Shown piece by piece: positions 36,159 through 44,318 of a stretch of 64,000 nucleotides of DNA. The notes under the pieces are model-generated. The model saw only the letters and a list, made by a program, of their open reading frames with translations, had not been told where the DNA came from and ran no database searches. The DNA is taken from positions 33,056 to 97,055 of the forward strand of contig CALLVV010000031.1 of the NCBI GenBank assembly GCA_938012815.1, read 5' to 3'. Source of the stretch: an uncultured Propionibacteriaceae bacterium (GTDB taxonomy: Bacteria > Actinomycetota > Actinomycetes > Propionibacteriales > Propionibacteriaceae). How positions within the stretch are numbered: position 1 is the stretch's first letter; each line of letters opens with the position of its first letter. A program made the position numbers and the translations under genes.

Positions 36159-38081
36159 CTACGAGATTCCTGCGCGGAGCTCCGCGACCTCCCGGCGCAG
36201 CCGCACCAGCTTCAGGCGGCGATCCAGCTGCCGGATGCCACGGCCCGTCCTGCTGCACTGCTGGTACAGCCAGCGGATCACCACGAGAACCAGGTGCCAG
36301 CAGATCGTGCACACGACGATGAACGGCAGCTCGGCGAGCCCCGGGAGCCGCACGAGGATCAGGACGATCACCCCCAGGGCGATCAGGGTGGTCAGCAACT
36401 CGAACGCCGTGCGCACCAGCCACGCCCCGAGACGGGCCAGACGGTTGTTCCCGGGTTTCATGGCCTCGGCCAGCACGTCCTTCCGCATCAGGGTGAAGGT
36501 GTAACCCCAGAAGAACCTGAGCCACACGACAGCGGCGAGGTGGAACAGCAGAACCCCCCAGACCGTGGTCACATTGTGCGCGAGATGCCAGGTCAGGGGT
36601 GCCGGGCTCAGGGCGGCGAGGAGGACCGTGACGATGAAGTGCCGTGCCAGCAGTTGTTTTCGTGTGTGACGCAGCAGGGCCTGTCGGGAGGCACGGTTAC
36701 GGTCCCGTCTCTTCTCCCTCCGGTCCTGGTTGTTCTCCTGGCGTTCGCGATCCCTTCCCCGCTTCCTGAGCCGGGTCTTGGTGGCCTCGGCGTTCGTCCT
36801 GGAAAGGACCGCCTCCTGTTGCTTGGAACGCGCCAGGCGCATCCGCTCGTTCTCCAGCGAAGGGGTCCGGATTGCGATCACGAAACCGCAGGTGATCACC
36901 CCGCCGGCGGGCAGGAGCAGCAGCAGCGGCGCGCGTTCCGTGAGCCAGGGGATCGCCAGGGTGATCGTCATCCCCGTCAGGCCTGAGAGCAGCAGGATGA
37001 TTCCCTCCCGCGCCTGCTGAAGGGCGACCTGCTCGTTGGTCACGCGGTCGTCCCGGTCCGGGCTGCGGTTGCCCTGGATCGAGAATGCGATGTACAAGGT
37101 GGTCAGCAGCGCGAGGAACACCGGGAGCATGATCGCGAGCAGCTGGGCGAACCCGTCGGTCGCGAGCTGCGACCAGGTCCGGGTGATCTGGCCCAGCAGG
37201 GCGGCGGAGTTCGGCAGGCCACCGAAATCGGTGAACTGCTGAATGGAGGACGCGATGACGGTCAGTGCCCCGGCCGACAGGAGAATCCCCAGGCTGGACA
37301 GGAAGGTGAGGCCCCAGTGCCCCCGCGAAATGCTGCGGATTTGTGAATAGGTGGTGGCGTTGACCACGAGACCGGCGTCCCCGGAGGTTTCCGGTGATTC
37401 ACTCGAAGTGGCCGGGGCCGCGGCCGGTTCAGCGGCTTGCTCTGGCGGTTCCTCGGGCGACGGGGTCTGATCCGGTTTCGTTCCCCCGGCATCCGCATCC
37501 GGGACGCCGACCGGTTTGGCGGCCTCGTCCGGGTCGGTTCCCCCGCTCTTCCCGGGGGGCGACGTGGGCTGCGAGGGGGAACGGGGTGTGGATGACGAGA
37601 CATAGGCCGGGGTCGCGTCCGTCAGTGTTCCACGCCGCGGTTCGTCCTCGTCGTCGTCGGCCTGATGTGCCGGGATCGCGGCTGGCGCATCCGTGGGGGG
37701 CAGAATCGCCCGGTGCCCGGTCGTGATCGGCCCGTCGGGGGAATCGGTTTCCTCGGGGGATGAACCCATGGCGCCGGTGTCGGGACGTTTCGGGATGGTG
37801 GAGAGGGATCTCTGGGGAGATGCGTTCCCCGCCAGTTCCGCCCACAATGTAGGCGGCGGGGCGAAGGGGGACGGCACGGGTGGGAATGCGGTTTCCCGGG
37901 ACTCCGGCCAGGCGCTCTTGAACGGCGCCCCTCCCTTCTGAGCGGGGCGTAACGCGTTCTCATCCCGCACCACATCCCGTGAAGTGGTGGGTTGTGCAGC
38001 GCCCCCGTGCACCTCTCGTTTGGGCAGCGGGGCCGGGGCCGATTCCTGGTTGTTCGTCTTCCCGTTTCGTGTTTTGACCAT
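36159..38081 (-). CDS. Hypothetical membrane protein with long disordered N-terminus and charged coiled coil
   Basis: A 640-residue protein with no recognised family. Residues 1-250 are low-complexity (P, S, E, D and A rich), probably cytoplasmic and disordered. Then come about four membrane helices (around 265-290, 315-345, 375-395, 405-425). A long, highly charged helix follows (about 430-500, with RKRGRDRERQ and RREKRRDRNR), and about four more membrane helices (520-620). A terminal coiled segment (LKLVRLRREVAELRA) ends it. I chose the ATG at 38081; the frame upstream lacks bias. A large scaffold-like membrane protein is all that can be said. Confidence 0.7.
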   Translation of the reverse strand: MVKTRNGKTNNQESAPAPLPKREVHGGAAQPTTSRDVVRDENALRPAQKGGAPFKSAWPESRETAFPPVPSPFAPPPTLWAELAGNASPQRSLSTIPKRPDTGAMGSSPEETDSPDGPITTGHRAILPPTDAPAAIPAHQADDDEDEPRRGTLTDATPAYVSSSTPRSPSQPTSPPGKSGGTDPDEAAKPVGVPDADAGGTKPDQTPSPEEPPEQAAEPAAAPATSSESPETSGDAGLVVNATTYSQIRSISRGHWGLTFLSSLGILLSAGALTVIASSIQQFTDFGGLPNSAALLGQITRTWSQLATDGFAQLLAIMLPVFLALLTTLYIAFSIQGNRSPDRDDRVTNEQVALQQAREGIILLLSGLTGMTITLAIPWLTERAPLLLLLPAGGVITCGFVIAIRTPSLENERMRLARSKQQEAVLSRTNAEATKTRLRKRGRDRERQENNQDRREKRRDRNRASRQALLRHTRKQLLARHFIVTVLLAALSPAPLTWHLAHNVTTVWGVLLFHLAAVVWLRFFWGYTFTLMRKDVLAEAMKPGNNRLARLGAWLVRTAFELLTTLIALGVIVLILVRLPGLAELPFIVVCTICWHLVLVVIRWLYQQCSRTGRGIRQLDRRLKLVRLRREVAELRAGIS

Positions 38082-38227
38082 GTCCGCTCCGGTCTCCTGA
38101 ACTGACGGCACGATTGGACATCGTTCACAACACTCTACGTTCTGGCCGCGCTGAGACCAGACCCACCGGTCACAAGGGGTGTCGTGGAGCGCGACGGGGT
38201 GTCTCTTAGTCTGTCGGGGCCTCCGGT

Positions 38228-39277
38228 TCAGGGGATGCGGCGGGTCCACTCCGTGGTTGCGAACTTCTTCTCCACCAGCTCCGCGGCAGCCGCGAGCTCG
38301 CCGTCGGTGTAGTCGCGGCGACGGGTGGAGTAGCGCGACTCGAAATGCTTCAGGAAGGACGCGATGATCTCGCTGCGGGGCAGCCGGGTCTGCGAACGCA
38401 GCGGGTCGACGCGCTTGTTCGCTGATTTCGTTCCCTTGTCCGACAGCTTCTCCCGCCCGATCCGCAGCACCTGGAGCATCTTGTCGGCATCGATGTCGTA
38501 GGCCATTGTCACGTGGTGCAGCACCACACCGCTGGTCAGCCTGCGTTGCGCCGCGCCCGCGATCTTGCCCTTGTCGGAGGCGATGTCGTTCAACGGCACG
38601 TAACGGGCCTTCACCCCCAGTTCTGCCAGGGCTCCCATCACCCACTGGTCGAGGAACTCGTAGCTGCGTTCGAAGCTCAGGCCCTCCACCAGGGAACCCG
38701 GGACCAGCAGCGAGTAGGTGACGCAGTTCCCCGGCTCCATGAACATCGCGCCACCGCCCGTGATGCGCCGCACCACGTTGATGCCGTGGCGTTCGCGGCC
38801 TTCCTCGTCGATCTCGTTGCGGTAGCTCTGGAAGGAACCGATCACCACCAGGGGCTGGTCCCAGTCCCAGAACCGAAGTGACGGTCCGATCTCGCCGCGG
38901 GCCATGCGCGCCGCCAGCACCTCGTCGAGGGCGACGTGCAGGCGCGGATCGAGGGTGACGGGGCCGATGATGTCGAAGGTGTGGTCGTCCCAGTTCGTGG
39001 CGTGCCCCAGCGCGCGTCGCACCGCGATGCCCACGGCCTCCGGGGAGAAACCGAGCAGCCGCGCGTCCTTCGGCAGGTGGGAGTTGATGGCTGCTGCCAG
39101 GTCGGCGACCGAGGAGGTGTGGGGCAGTCCGGTCAGTGCCCGGACGATGTCGTCGAGGGATTCGTCGGGTTCCAGGAAGAAATCCCCGGAGACCACCACC
39201 TGGGACAGTTTTCCGTCGACCACATCGAGATCGACCGCCACCAGTTTTCCGTCCGGCACCTTGTACTCGCCATGCAT
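38228..39277 (-). CDS. lplA: Lipoate-protein ligase A with accessory domain at the N-terminus
   Basis: Attaches lipoate to E2 subunits and GcvH. The 349-residue protein starts with a lipoate-ligase C-terminal-type domain (residues 1-85: EYKVPDGKLVAVDLDV, SGDFFLEPDESLDDIV). The BPL_LplA_LplB catalytic domain follows: residues LRFWDWDQPLVVIGSFQ, INVVRRITGGGAMFM, and the lysine in DKGKIAGAAQRR. In E. coli LplA the accessory domain is at the other end; in some archaea it is a separate protein (LplB). The ATG at 39277 fits the domain start. The E2 gene at the right window edge is a likely client. Confidence 0.88.
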   Translation of the reverse strand: MHGEYKVPDGKLVAVDLDVVDGKLSQVVVSGDFFLEPDESLDDIVRALTGLPHTSSVADLAAAINSHLPKDARLLGFSPEAVGIAVRRALGHATNWDDHTFDIIGPVTLDPRLHVALDEVLAARMARGEIGPSLRFWDWDQPLVVIGSFQSYRNEIDEEGRERHGINVVRRITGGGAMFMEPGNCVTYSLLVPGSLVEGLSFERSYEFLDQWVMGALAELGVKARYVPLNDIASDKGKIAGAAQRRLTSGVVLHHVTMAYDIDADKMLQVLRIGREKLSDKGTKSANKRVDPLRSQTRLPRSEIIASFLKHFESRYSTRRRDYTDGELAAAAELVEKKFATTEWTRRIP

Positions 39278-39437
39278 GTAGGGGAGCCTACGTGAGATCG
39301 AAGGACGCCTGGTGTCGTCTCGTCGGGAGAAGCCCGACGGTGTTTGTCGCAATCCTGCGACGAATGCGCCACGCGGCTCCCGGAACCGACAAGCTTTGAT
39401 CATCGAACGGGAAACGAACCCTCACCAAGGAGCAGCC

Positions 39438-39504
39438 ATGAAGACCATCCTCGCCCCGGCACAATGTGCTTGTTTACTAAACCAAATACCCTCTTGGAGA
39501 GACC
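39438..39504 (+). repeat. Partial duplication of a gene start before the DUF3060 gene
   Basis: AAGGAGCAGCC-ATGAAGACCATCCT (from 39428) resembles the true start TTGGAGAGACC-ATGAAGACCACTCT at 39495-39515. The first ATG runs out of the lipoprotein frame. It is probably a leftover of a duplication, possibly leaving a decoy translation start. Confidence 0.35.
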
Positions 39505-40077
39505 ATGAAGACCACTCTGATCCGTATTGCCCTCGCCGTGGCCGCCGTGACGGCCCTGGGGCTGACCGCCTGTTCCGCCGGCGCCGAGAGCAAACCCACC
39601 GGGAACACCCAGGCGGTTTCGACCCCCCAGGCCGCCAACTCCAACACCCCGTCCGCCGGGAACGTGGCCACTGCCAGCAACGGGGGCGACGTGAACATCA
39701 CCGCGAGCGCCGACGGTTCCGGTGGCAAGACCGGCTCCGGCGACAAAGGGGACAGCGACGACAAGCCCTGCGTCGGGAACCCGAACGTCTCCTCCAGCAA
39801 CGGTGCGGTGACCCTCAGCGGGCACTGCGACACCATCAATATCACCGGCAGCGGCAACACCGTCACCTTCGAGTCCGCCGACAAGGTGATCATCTCCGGC
39901 GGCAACAACACCGTGAACGGCCAGGAACTCGACGATGTGGAGATCACCTCCAGCGGTAACACCGTCACCGCCGCCGACGACCTCGACGAGGTCACGGTCA
40001 GCGGCAGTGGCAACACCGTCTCGTCCCAGGGAGTCGAGAAGAAGAACGACACGGGCAGCGGCAACACCATCTCGTGA
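39505..40077 (+). CDS. DUF3060 lipoprotein
   Basis: A 190-residue exported lipoprotein. It has a signal peptide and lipobox LTAC (cysteine about residue 23), a disordered S/T/N/G linker to about residue 85, then a DUF3060 domain. The domain has repeated SGNTVTF/NNTVNG/SGNTVTA/SGNTVSS units, presumably a small right-handed beta-helix. Repeats are about 17-18 residues long. DUF3060 proteins are common in actinobacteria and of unknown function. Its stop overlaps the GTG of a truncated response regulator (GTGA), so the pair was once an operon. Confidence 0.85.
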   Translation: MKTTLIRIALAVAAVTALGLTACSAGAESKPTGNTQAVSTPQAANSNTPSAGNVATASNGGDVNITASADGSGGKTGSGDKGDSDDKPCVGNPNVSSSNGAVTLSGHCDTINITGSGNTVTFESADKVIISGGNNTVNGQELDDVEITSSGNTVTAADDLDEVTVSGSGNTVSSQGVEKKNDTGSGNTIS

Positions 40078-40199
40078 GTTCGGTCTTGGTCGTCGTCGAC
40101 GACCCCATGATCCGCGACCACCTCGCCCGCACCCTGGAACGGGCGGGGTTCGTCGCGTTCACCGCAGCCGACGGCGTGGCGGCCCTCGATGTGGTCTCA
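40074..40199 (+). pseudogene. Truncated response regulator (receiver domain start only)
   Basis: The first ~42 codons read VLVVVDDPMIRDHLARTLER and AGFVAFTAADGVAALDVV, the typical first strand, acidic pair and first two helices of an OmpR-like receiver. The frame then enters the antisense of the neighbouring ABC ATPase gene, whose stop codon is at 40197-40199. The phosphoacceptor and output domain are missing. A deletion or rearrangement has joined it to the convergent transporter gene. Confidence 0.65.
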
Positions 40200-40970
40200 G
40201 CGCAACACCCGGGCCAGGAAGTCCTTGGTGGCGGACTCCTGTGGGTCGTCTATCACCCGTTCCGGGGGACCCTGCTCGATGATTTGCCCACGCTCCAGGA
40301 AAACCACCCGGTCGGCGGCGGAACGGGCGAACCCGATCTCGTGGGTTGCCATCAGGATCGTGGAGCCGCTTCGTTTCAGGTCCAGGACCAGGTCCAGGAC
40401 CTCCCCGACCAGCACGGGATCCAGGGCGGATGTGATCTCGTCGAGCAGCAGCAACTCCGGGTTGGTCGCGAGTGCCCGCACGATCGCGACCCGCTGCTGC
40501 TGGCCGCCGGAGAGCCGGTCAGGGAAGGTGCGGGCCTTGTCCTTCAACCCGATCCGCTCCAGCAGCTCCCTGCCCCGCGCCTCGGCGACGTCGCGTGCAA
40601 TGTTGTGCACCTTCCGGGCCGCCAGGGTGATGTTGTCCAACACGCTCAGGTGGGGGAACAGGTTGTAGTGCTGGAACACCACCCCGATCCGGGCGCGCAC
40701 CGAATCGACGTCGATGCGTGGGTCGGTGATGTCGGCCCCGGCCAGGAAGATCCGGCCGTCGTCGACCCGCTCCAGCAGGTTCGCGGTGCGCAGCAGCGTC
40801 GACTTGCCCGACCCCGACGCGCCCAGCAGCACCACCACCTCGTGACTGTCGATGCTCAGGTCGAGGCCGCGCAGCACCACGTTGCGGCCGAACCGTTTGA
40901 CCACCCCCTGCATTTCCAGTACCGGACCAGTGTGGTCGTCGGTCCGGGTTGGTTTCAGCCTGGCCATCAA
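40197..40970 (-). CDS. Polar amino acid ABC transporter, ATP-binding protein (GlnQ/HisP-like)
   Basis: A 257-residue ATPase energising uptake by the adjacent permease and binding protein. Walker A is [12 protein letters not shown] (about residues 50-61), signature [11 protein letters not shown], Walker B LLLLDEITSALDP and switch histidine MATHEIGFA. The spacing and the DITSALDP-like Walker B are typical of the polar amino acid uptake family. It overlaps the permease gene by 4 nt (ATGA). The substrate is not determinable from the ATPase. Confidence 0.9.
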   Translation of the reverse strand: MMARLKPTRTDDHTGPVLEMQGVVKRFGRNVVLRGLDLSIDSHEVVVLLGASGSGKSTLLRTANLLERVDDGRIFLAGADITDPRIDVDSVRARIGVVFQHYNLFPHLSVLDNITLAARKVHNIARDVAEARGRELLERIGLKDKARTFPDRLSGGQQQRVAIVRALATNPELLLLDEITSALDPVLVGEVLDLVLDLKRSGSTILMATHEIGFARSAADRVVFLERGQIIEQGPPERVIDDPQESATKDFLARVLR

Positions 40971-41830
40971 ACCGTTCCTCCTGTCTGTTCACGTTCACGC
41001 AGCCGGGCGGTGTACCAGTCCGAGAGCCGGATGAACGGCCAGCTGAAGGCCACGAACAACAGGCCCGCCACCACGTAGGAGGTGAAGTTGTAGGTCGTCG
41101 CCTGCTGGATCTGCGCGGCGCGGATGGCATCCACGGCACCCAGCACGGAGATCAGGCCGACGTCCTTCTGCATGGAGATGAAGTCGTTCATCAGCGCCGG
41201 GGTCACCTTCCGGACTGCCTGCGGGATCACGACGTAACGCAGCGTCTGCCCGTGGCTCAGTCCCAGGGACCGGGCAGCGAACCGCTGCGAGGGGTGCACC
41301 GCCTCCAGGCCGGCACGCAGCACCTCTGCCACATAGGACGAGTAGGTCAGGATCAGCGCCACCGTACCGAGCAGCGCTGCCGGGATGCGCGTGGTCGGGT
41401 TCAGGGCCGGGATGCCGAAACCGATCAGGTACAGCACGATCAGGAACGGCATGCCGCGGAACAGGTCCGTGTAGGCGGCGGCGAAGAACCGCAGCGGGAA
41501 GAACACCGGGCCTCGCAGCGACCTCAGCACCGCCAGGAACACCGCCAGGACCGTGACCCCGATGACGGCGATGAACAGGATTTGCACGTTTAGCCACAAA
41601 CCCATGGTGACCTCGGGGAGCGCGGCAGCGAAGTAGTGTGCGGAGAAGAAGGTCTCCCGGGTGACCTGCCAGCCGGGCGAGTTCTCCAGGGCCAGCCAGA
41701 TCACCACCGCGAACACGACGGTGGAGATCGCCGAGATCAGCACTGAGCGGATCGTCTGCCGCCGACGGTACCGGCGCCGCCCGAGCTCGATGTCGCTGAC
41801 GACCTCGAAGTCGTCGACCGTCTCGTTCAT
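40967..41830 (-). CDS. Polar amino acid ABC transporter, permease
   Basis: A 287-residue inner-membrane permease of the His/Glu/Gln/Arg type with about five to six helices. A cytoplasmic N-terminus with basic RRRYRRR precedes the first helix. The conserved EAA loop reads EAVHPSQRFAARSLGLSHGQ (residues about 190-210), followed by IPQAVRKVTPALMN. Only one permease gene is present, so it presumably homodimerises. The ATPase overlaps its end, and the binding protein gene is just upstream. Confidence 0.9.
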   Translation of the reverse strand: MNETVDDFEVVSDIELGRRRYRRRQTIRSVLISAISTVVFAVVIWLALENSPGWQVTRETFFSAHYFAAALPEVTMGLWLNVQILFIAVIGVTVLAVFLAVLRSLRGPVFFPLRFFAAAYTDLFRGMPFLIVLYLIGFGIPALNPTTRIPAALLGTVALILTYSSYVAEVLRAGLEAVHPSQRFAARSLGLSHGQTLRYVVIPQAVRKVTPALMNDFISMQKDVGLISVLGAVDAIRAAQIQQATTYNFTSYVVAGLLFVAFSWPFIRLSDWYTARLREREQTGGTV

Positions 41831-41833
41831 CGA

Positions 41834-42691
41834 TCAGCTCAGGACCGGGACGTTGACGGATTCGGACAGCCAGGTTTTGGTCAGGGAGTCGAGGGTGCCG
41901 TCTGCGCGGAGGGTGTCGACTGCGCCCGTGACCGCAGCGGTCAGCGCGGAACCCTTCGGCAGCACCAGACCGAACTGGTCGCCGCCCGAGGTGTCGGCGA
42001 ACTGGCCGATCACCACACCGTCGTCCAGCTCGGCGGCCACCAGGTACAGCGCCGTCGGGAGGTCGACCACGATGGCGTCCACCTGGCCGCCCTTGAGGGC
42101 CTGCACCGTGTCTTGCGAGTTGTTGAAGACCGACGGGGCGTTGGTGGGTGCCACCGTTTCGGTGAGCATCCTGTGACTGGTGGTTCCGGTCTGTGCTCCC
42201 AGCAGGGCGCCCTTGAGCTCGGCGACGGTGGTGGCTCCGGCCACCGGGGAACTTTTCAAGCTCACCACGGCCTGCGCGGTGGTGTAGTAGGGGGAGGAGA
42301 AATCGACGGCGTTCCGGCGTTCCTCGGTGATGGAGAACTGCTGCAGGTTGAAGTCCCAGTCCTTGGCGCCGGGAGCGATCGCGGCATCGAAGGTGCTTCG
42401 CACCCACAGCACGTCCGCGTTGGCGAAACCGAGTTTTCCCGCGACGGCGTAGGCGACGGCGGCCTCGAAGCCCTTGCCGGATGCGGGATTGTTGTCCTCC
42501 ACCCATGGGGAGTAGGCGGGGTCGCCGGTGGCGATGGTCAACTTGCCCGGGGTGACGGTTTTCAGCGACCCCTCGGAGGCCGATGCGCTGTCGGGGGTGT
42601 TTTTCCCGTCGCTGGCGATCGTGCAGGCGCTGAGCAGGACGGTGCCACCGAACGCGGCGAGCGCGGCGCGGCGGCTAAGAGGGAGGGCCAT
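41834..42691 (-). CDS. Amino acid ABC transporter substrate-binding lipoprotein
   Basis: A 285-residue extracellular binding protein. The signal peptide begins RRAALAAFGG and has lipobox LSAC (cysteine about residue 22), so the protein is anchored in the membrane. The solute-binding family 3 fold has blocks GKLTIATGDPAYSPW, GFEAAVAYAVAGKLG, FNLQQFSITEERRNAVDFS (the usual D...R) and LKGALLGAQTGTTS. QVDAIVVDLPTAL follows. The start at 42691 has GGGAGG-like bases nearby. It heads an operon of three genes; the ligand is unknown. Confidence 0.9.
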   Translation of the reverse strand: MALPLSRRAALAAFGGTVLLSACTIASDGKNTPDSASASEGSLKTVTPGKLTIATGDPAYSPWVEDNNPASGKGFEAAVAYAVAGKLGFANADVLWVRSTFDAAIAPGAKDWDFNLQQFSITEERRNAVDFSSPYYTTAQAVVSLKSSPVAGATTVAELKGALLGAQTGTTSHRMLTETVAPTNAPSVFNNSQDTVQALKGGQVDAIVVDLPTALYLVAAELDDGVVIGQFADTSGGDQFGLVLPKGSALTAAVTGAVDTLRADGTLDSLTKTWLSESVNVPVLS

Positions 42692-43229
42692 GGCTGATGC
42701 TCCTTGGGTCAGGTCCGGGAAACAGGACTGATCCCATCCAACAACTGACAGCCCCACAGGTCCAGATCTGATTCCAGGGATGGGTCGGATGTCGGCCATC
42801 CTCCTTCTTCCGTCGTCCCGGGGAAGGACGGCGGAAGAGAGTCGTGTAGCCCACCGCAGCCTTTCCGCAAGCAGAACCGCGATGTGCCGGCCAGCCCAGC
42901 CCGATCCGCTTTCGGCATGCGATCCTGTGTCGTGGTGGGGCGAGGGCCACGGGGCATGGCGACGATATCTGTCACCGTCGTCATCGTGCGACGCGGGCTC
43001 AGCTGTATATCTTGCTCCGCCACGACCCGGCGGTATCACCCTGACCGGCGAATTTTGGTGCCTCCAGGAGTGTTGCGCACTGCCCAGCCGTGCTCATCGA
43101 GGTCAGGAGCCGATTCCTACGAACCTAGATCGTCCATCGAGTAGACATCGCGGCAATGAAGAACGATCCAGATTGACGGGATGGATTCACAATGAAACCT
43201 TCAAGGAGCGGTGTGCAGATGATGCGGAG
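42692..43229. other. Intergenic stretch without a supported gene
   Basis: 538 bp between the binding-protein gene and the leader-distal end of the CRISPR array. Open frames on both strands are low-quality and lack ribosome binding sites or domains. The right end (43140-43229) is AT-richer and may hold decayed repeat-spacer units beyond the last recognisable repeat. Confidence 0.35.
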
Positions 43230-43853
43230 AAATATGTAGAACCTGATCTTTGAGGTCAGGAAAAGCCAAACGGCGACTGCAACAACTCCTACACATGTAC
43301 CGGCGTCGCAATGGAGCCTGACCTTTGAGGTCAGGAAAAGTTGTGGCGCCGAGCGCGGGGGTGCCGATCGCCCAGTCGCCGCAATGGAGCCTGACCTTTG
43401 AGGTCAGGAAAAGGCCTGTTGACGGTTCGGCGACACGTCAACCGCCAACACGCCGCAATGGAGCCTGACCTTTGAAGTCAGGAAAAGATTACTACGGTTT
43501 GAGGAAGTTTTGGCTACACGGTTGGCCGCAATGGAGCCTGACCTTTGAGGTCAGGAAAAGAGGCGCCGGCGGCGGTGGTTGCGGCCTCACCCAGCCCGCC
43601 GCAATGGAGCCTGACCTTTGAGGTCAGGAAAAGGCCAATGGTTTGCTCATAGTTGAGCTCCGGATAGCCGGCCGCAATGGAGCCTGACCTTTGAGGTCAG
43701 GAAAAGATGACCAGGTCGCGGCCATCGGTTCGTTGTCCGACCCAGCCGCAATGGAGCCTGACCTTTGAGGTCAGGAAAAGTCTTGGCAATACTTCCGGTG
43801 GTGGTCAGGATCCAATTGCCGCAATGGAGCCTGACCTTTGAGGTCAGGAAAAG
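43230..43853 (-). CRISPR. CRISPR array, 9 repeats and 8 spacers, type I-G
   Basis: Repeats of 36 bp start at 43230, 43305, 43378, 43452, 43525, 43598, 43671, 43745 and 43818. Spacers are 37-39 bp. Each repeat contains a 7-bp stem CCTGACC...GGTCAGG with a 5-nt loop. On the minus strand repeats end in CCATTGCGGC, giving a crRNA 5' handle like the ATTGAAAC type of class 1 systems. The first copy (43230-43265) is badly degenerate over its first half, the expected state of the leader-distal end. The copy at 43452 has one G-to-A change, and the one at 43305 has one C-to-T. Transcription is therefore leftward, from the cas side. Confidence 0.97.
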
Positions 43854-44027
43854 AGCTCGCGATTTTTTCGGCCTCTGGCTACTAGTATTGCATGGGTTTG
43901 CGAGTGCTGGCCAGCTGGGGGTGTGCAGTGGGGTGGTTCGTCTCTTGTGGGTTGGCTGAAAGCCTTTCTGACTAAGGTGCGAGCGCTCCCTGGGGGTTGG
44001 CTGGGTACTGGAGCGCTCGCGTGGTGG
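43854..44027 (-). promoter_or_regulatory. CRISPR leader
   Basis: This 174-bp segment lies between the cas2 stop and the last intact repeat. It is AT-richer next to the array (GCGATTTTTTCGG) and contains no gene. Repeat degeneracy at the other end and the minus-strand orientation of cas genes make this the leader, where new spacers would be added. Confidence 0.6.
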
Positions 44028-44318
44028 CTAGACAATCTGTGGTCCTCGGGTGGGTAGCTCCTCACGGTGCCCGACGAAGATGAACCGGTCCTCGCCGATC
44101 TCGCCCAGGTCCACGATGACCACCGAGTCGACGGCCAAGTTCATGATCTTCTCTCCAGCTGCTCTCAGGTGAATCAGCTCAGACCTGTTGAGGTCGCAGA
44201 TGAAGACGGAGTACTGGAGGCGTTCTCCGTGGGCCTCCATCAGCTTGCAGATTCGCCGCAGCCTTCCGGGTTCGCGGATGTCATATGCCACCAGATAGCG
44301 CCGCCTCCGTGTCTTCAT
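44028..44318 (-). CDS. cas2: CRISPR-associated endonuclease Cas2
   Basis: Structural partner of Cas1 in spacer integration. The 96-residue ferredoxin-fold protein has YLVAYDIREPGRLRRICKLM with the conserved first-strand aspartate, LQYSVFICDLNRSEL, and VVIVDLGE. It overlaps the cas4-cas1 gene by 4 nt. It is the last gene of the operon, next to the leader. Confidence 0.95.
   Translation of the reverse strand: MKTRRRRYLVAYDIREPGRLRRICKLMEAHGERLQYSVFICDLNRSELIHLRAAGEKIMNLAVDSVVIVDLGEIGEDRFIFVGHREELPTRGPQIV

Noticed and set aside
42780..43253. 157-codon plus-strand frame before the CRISPR array
   Set aside because: No ribosome binding site or domain, and it runs into the degenerate repeat.
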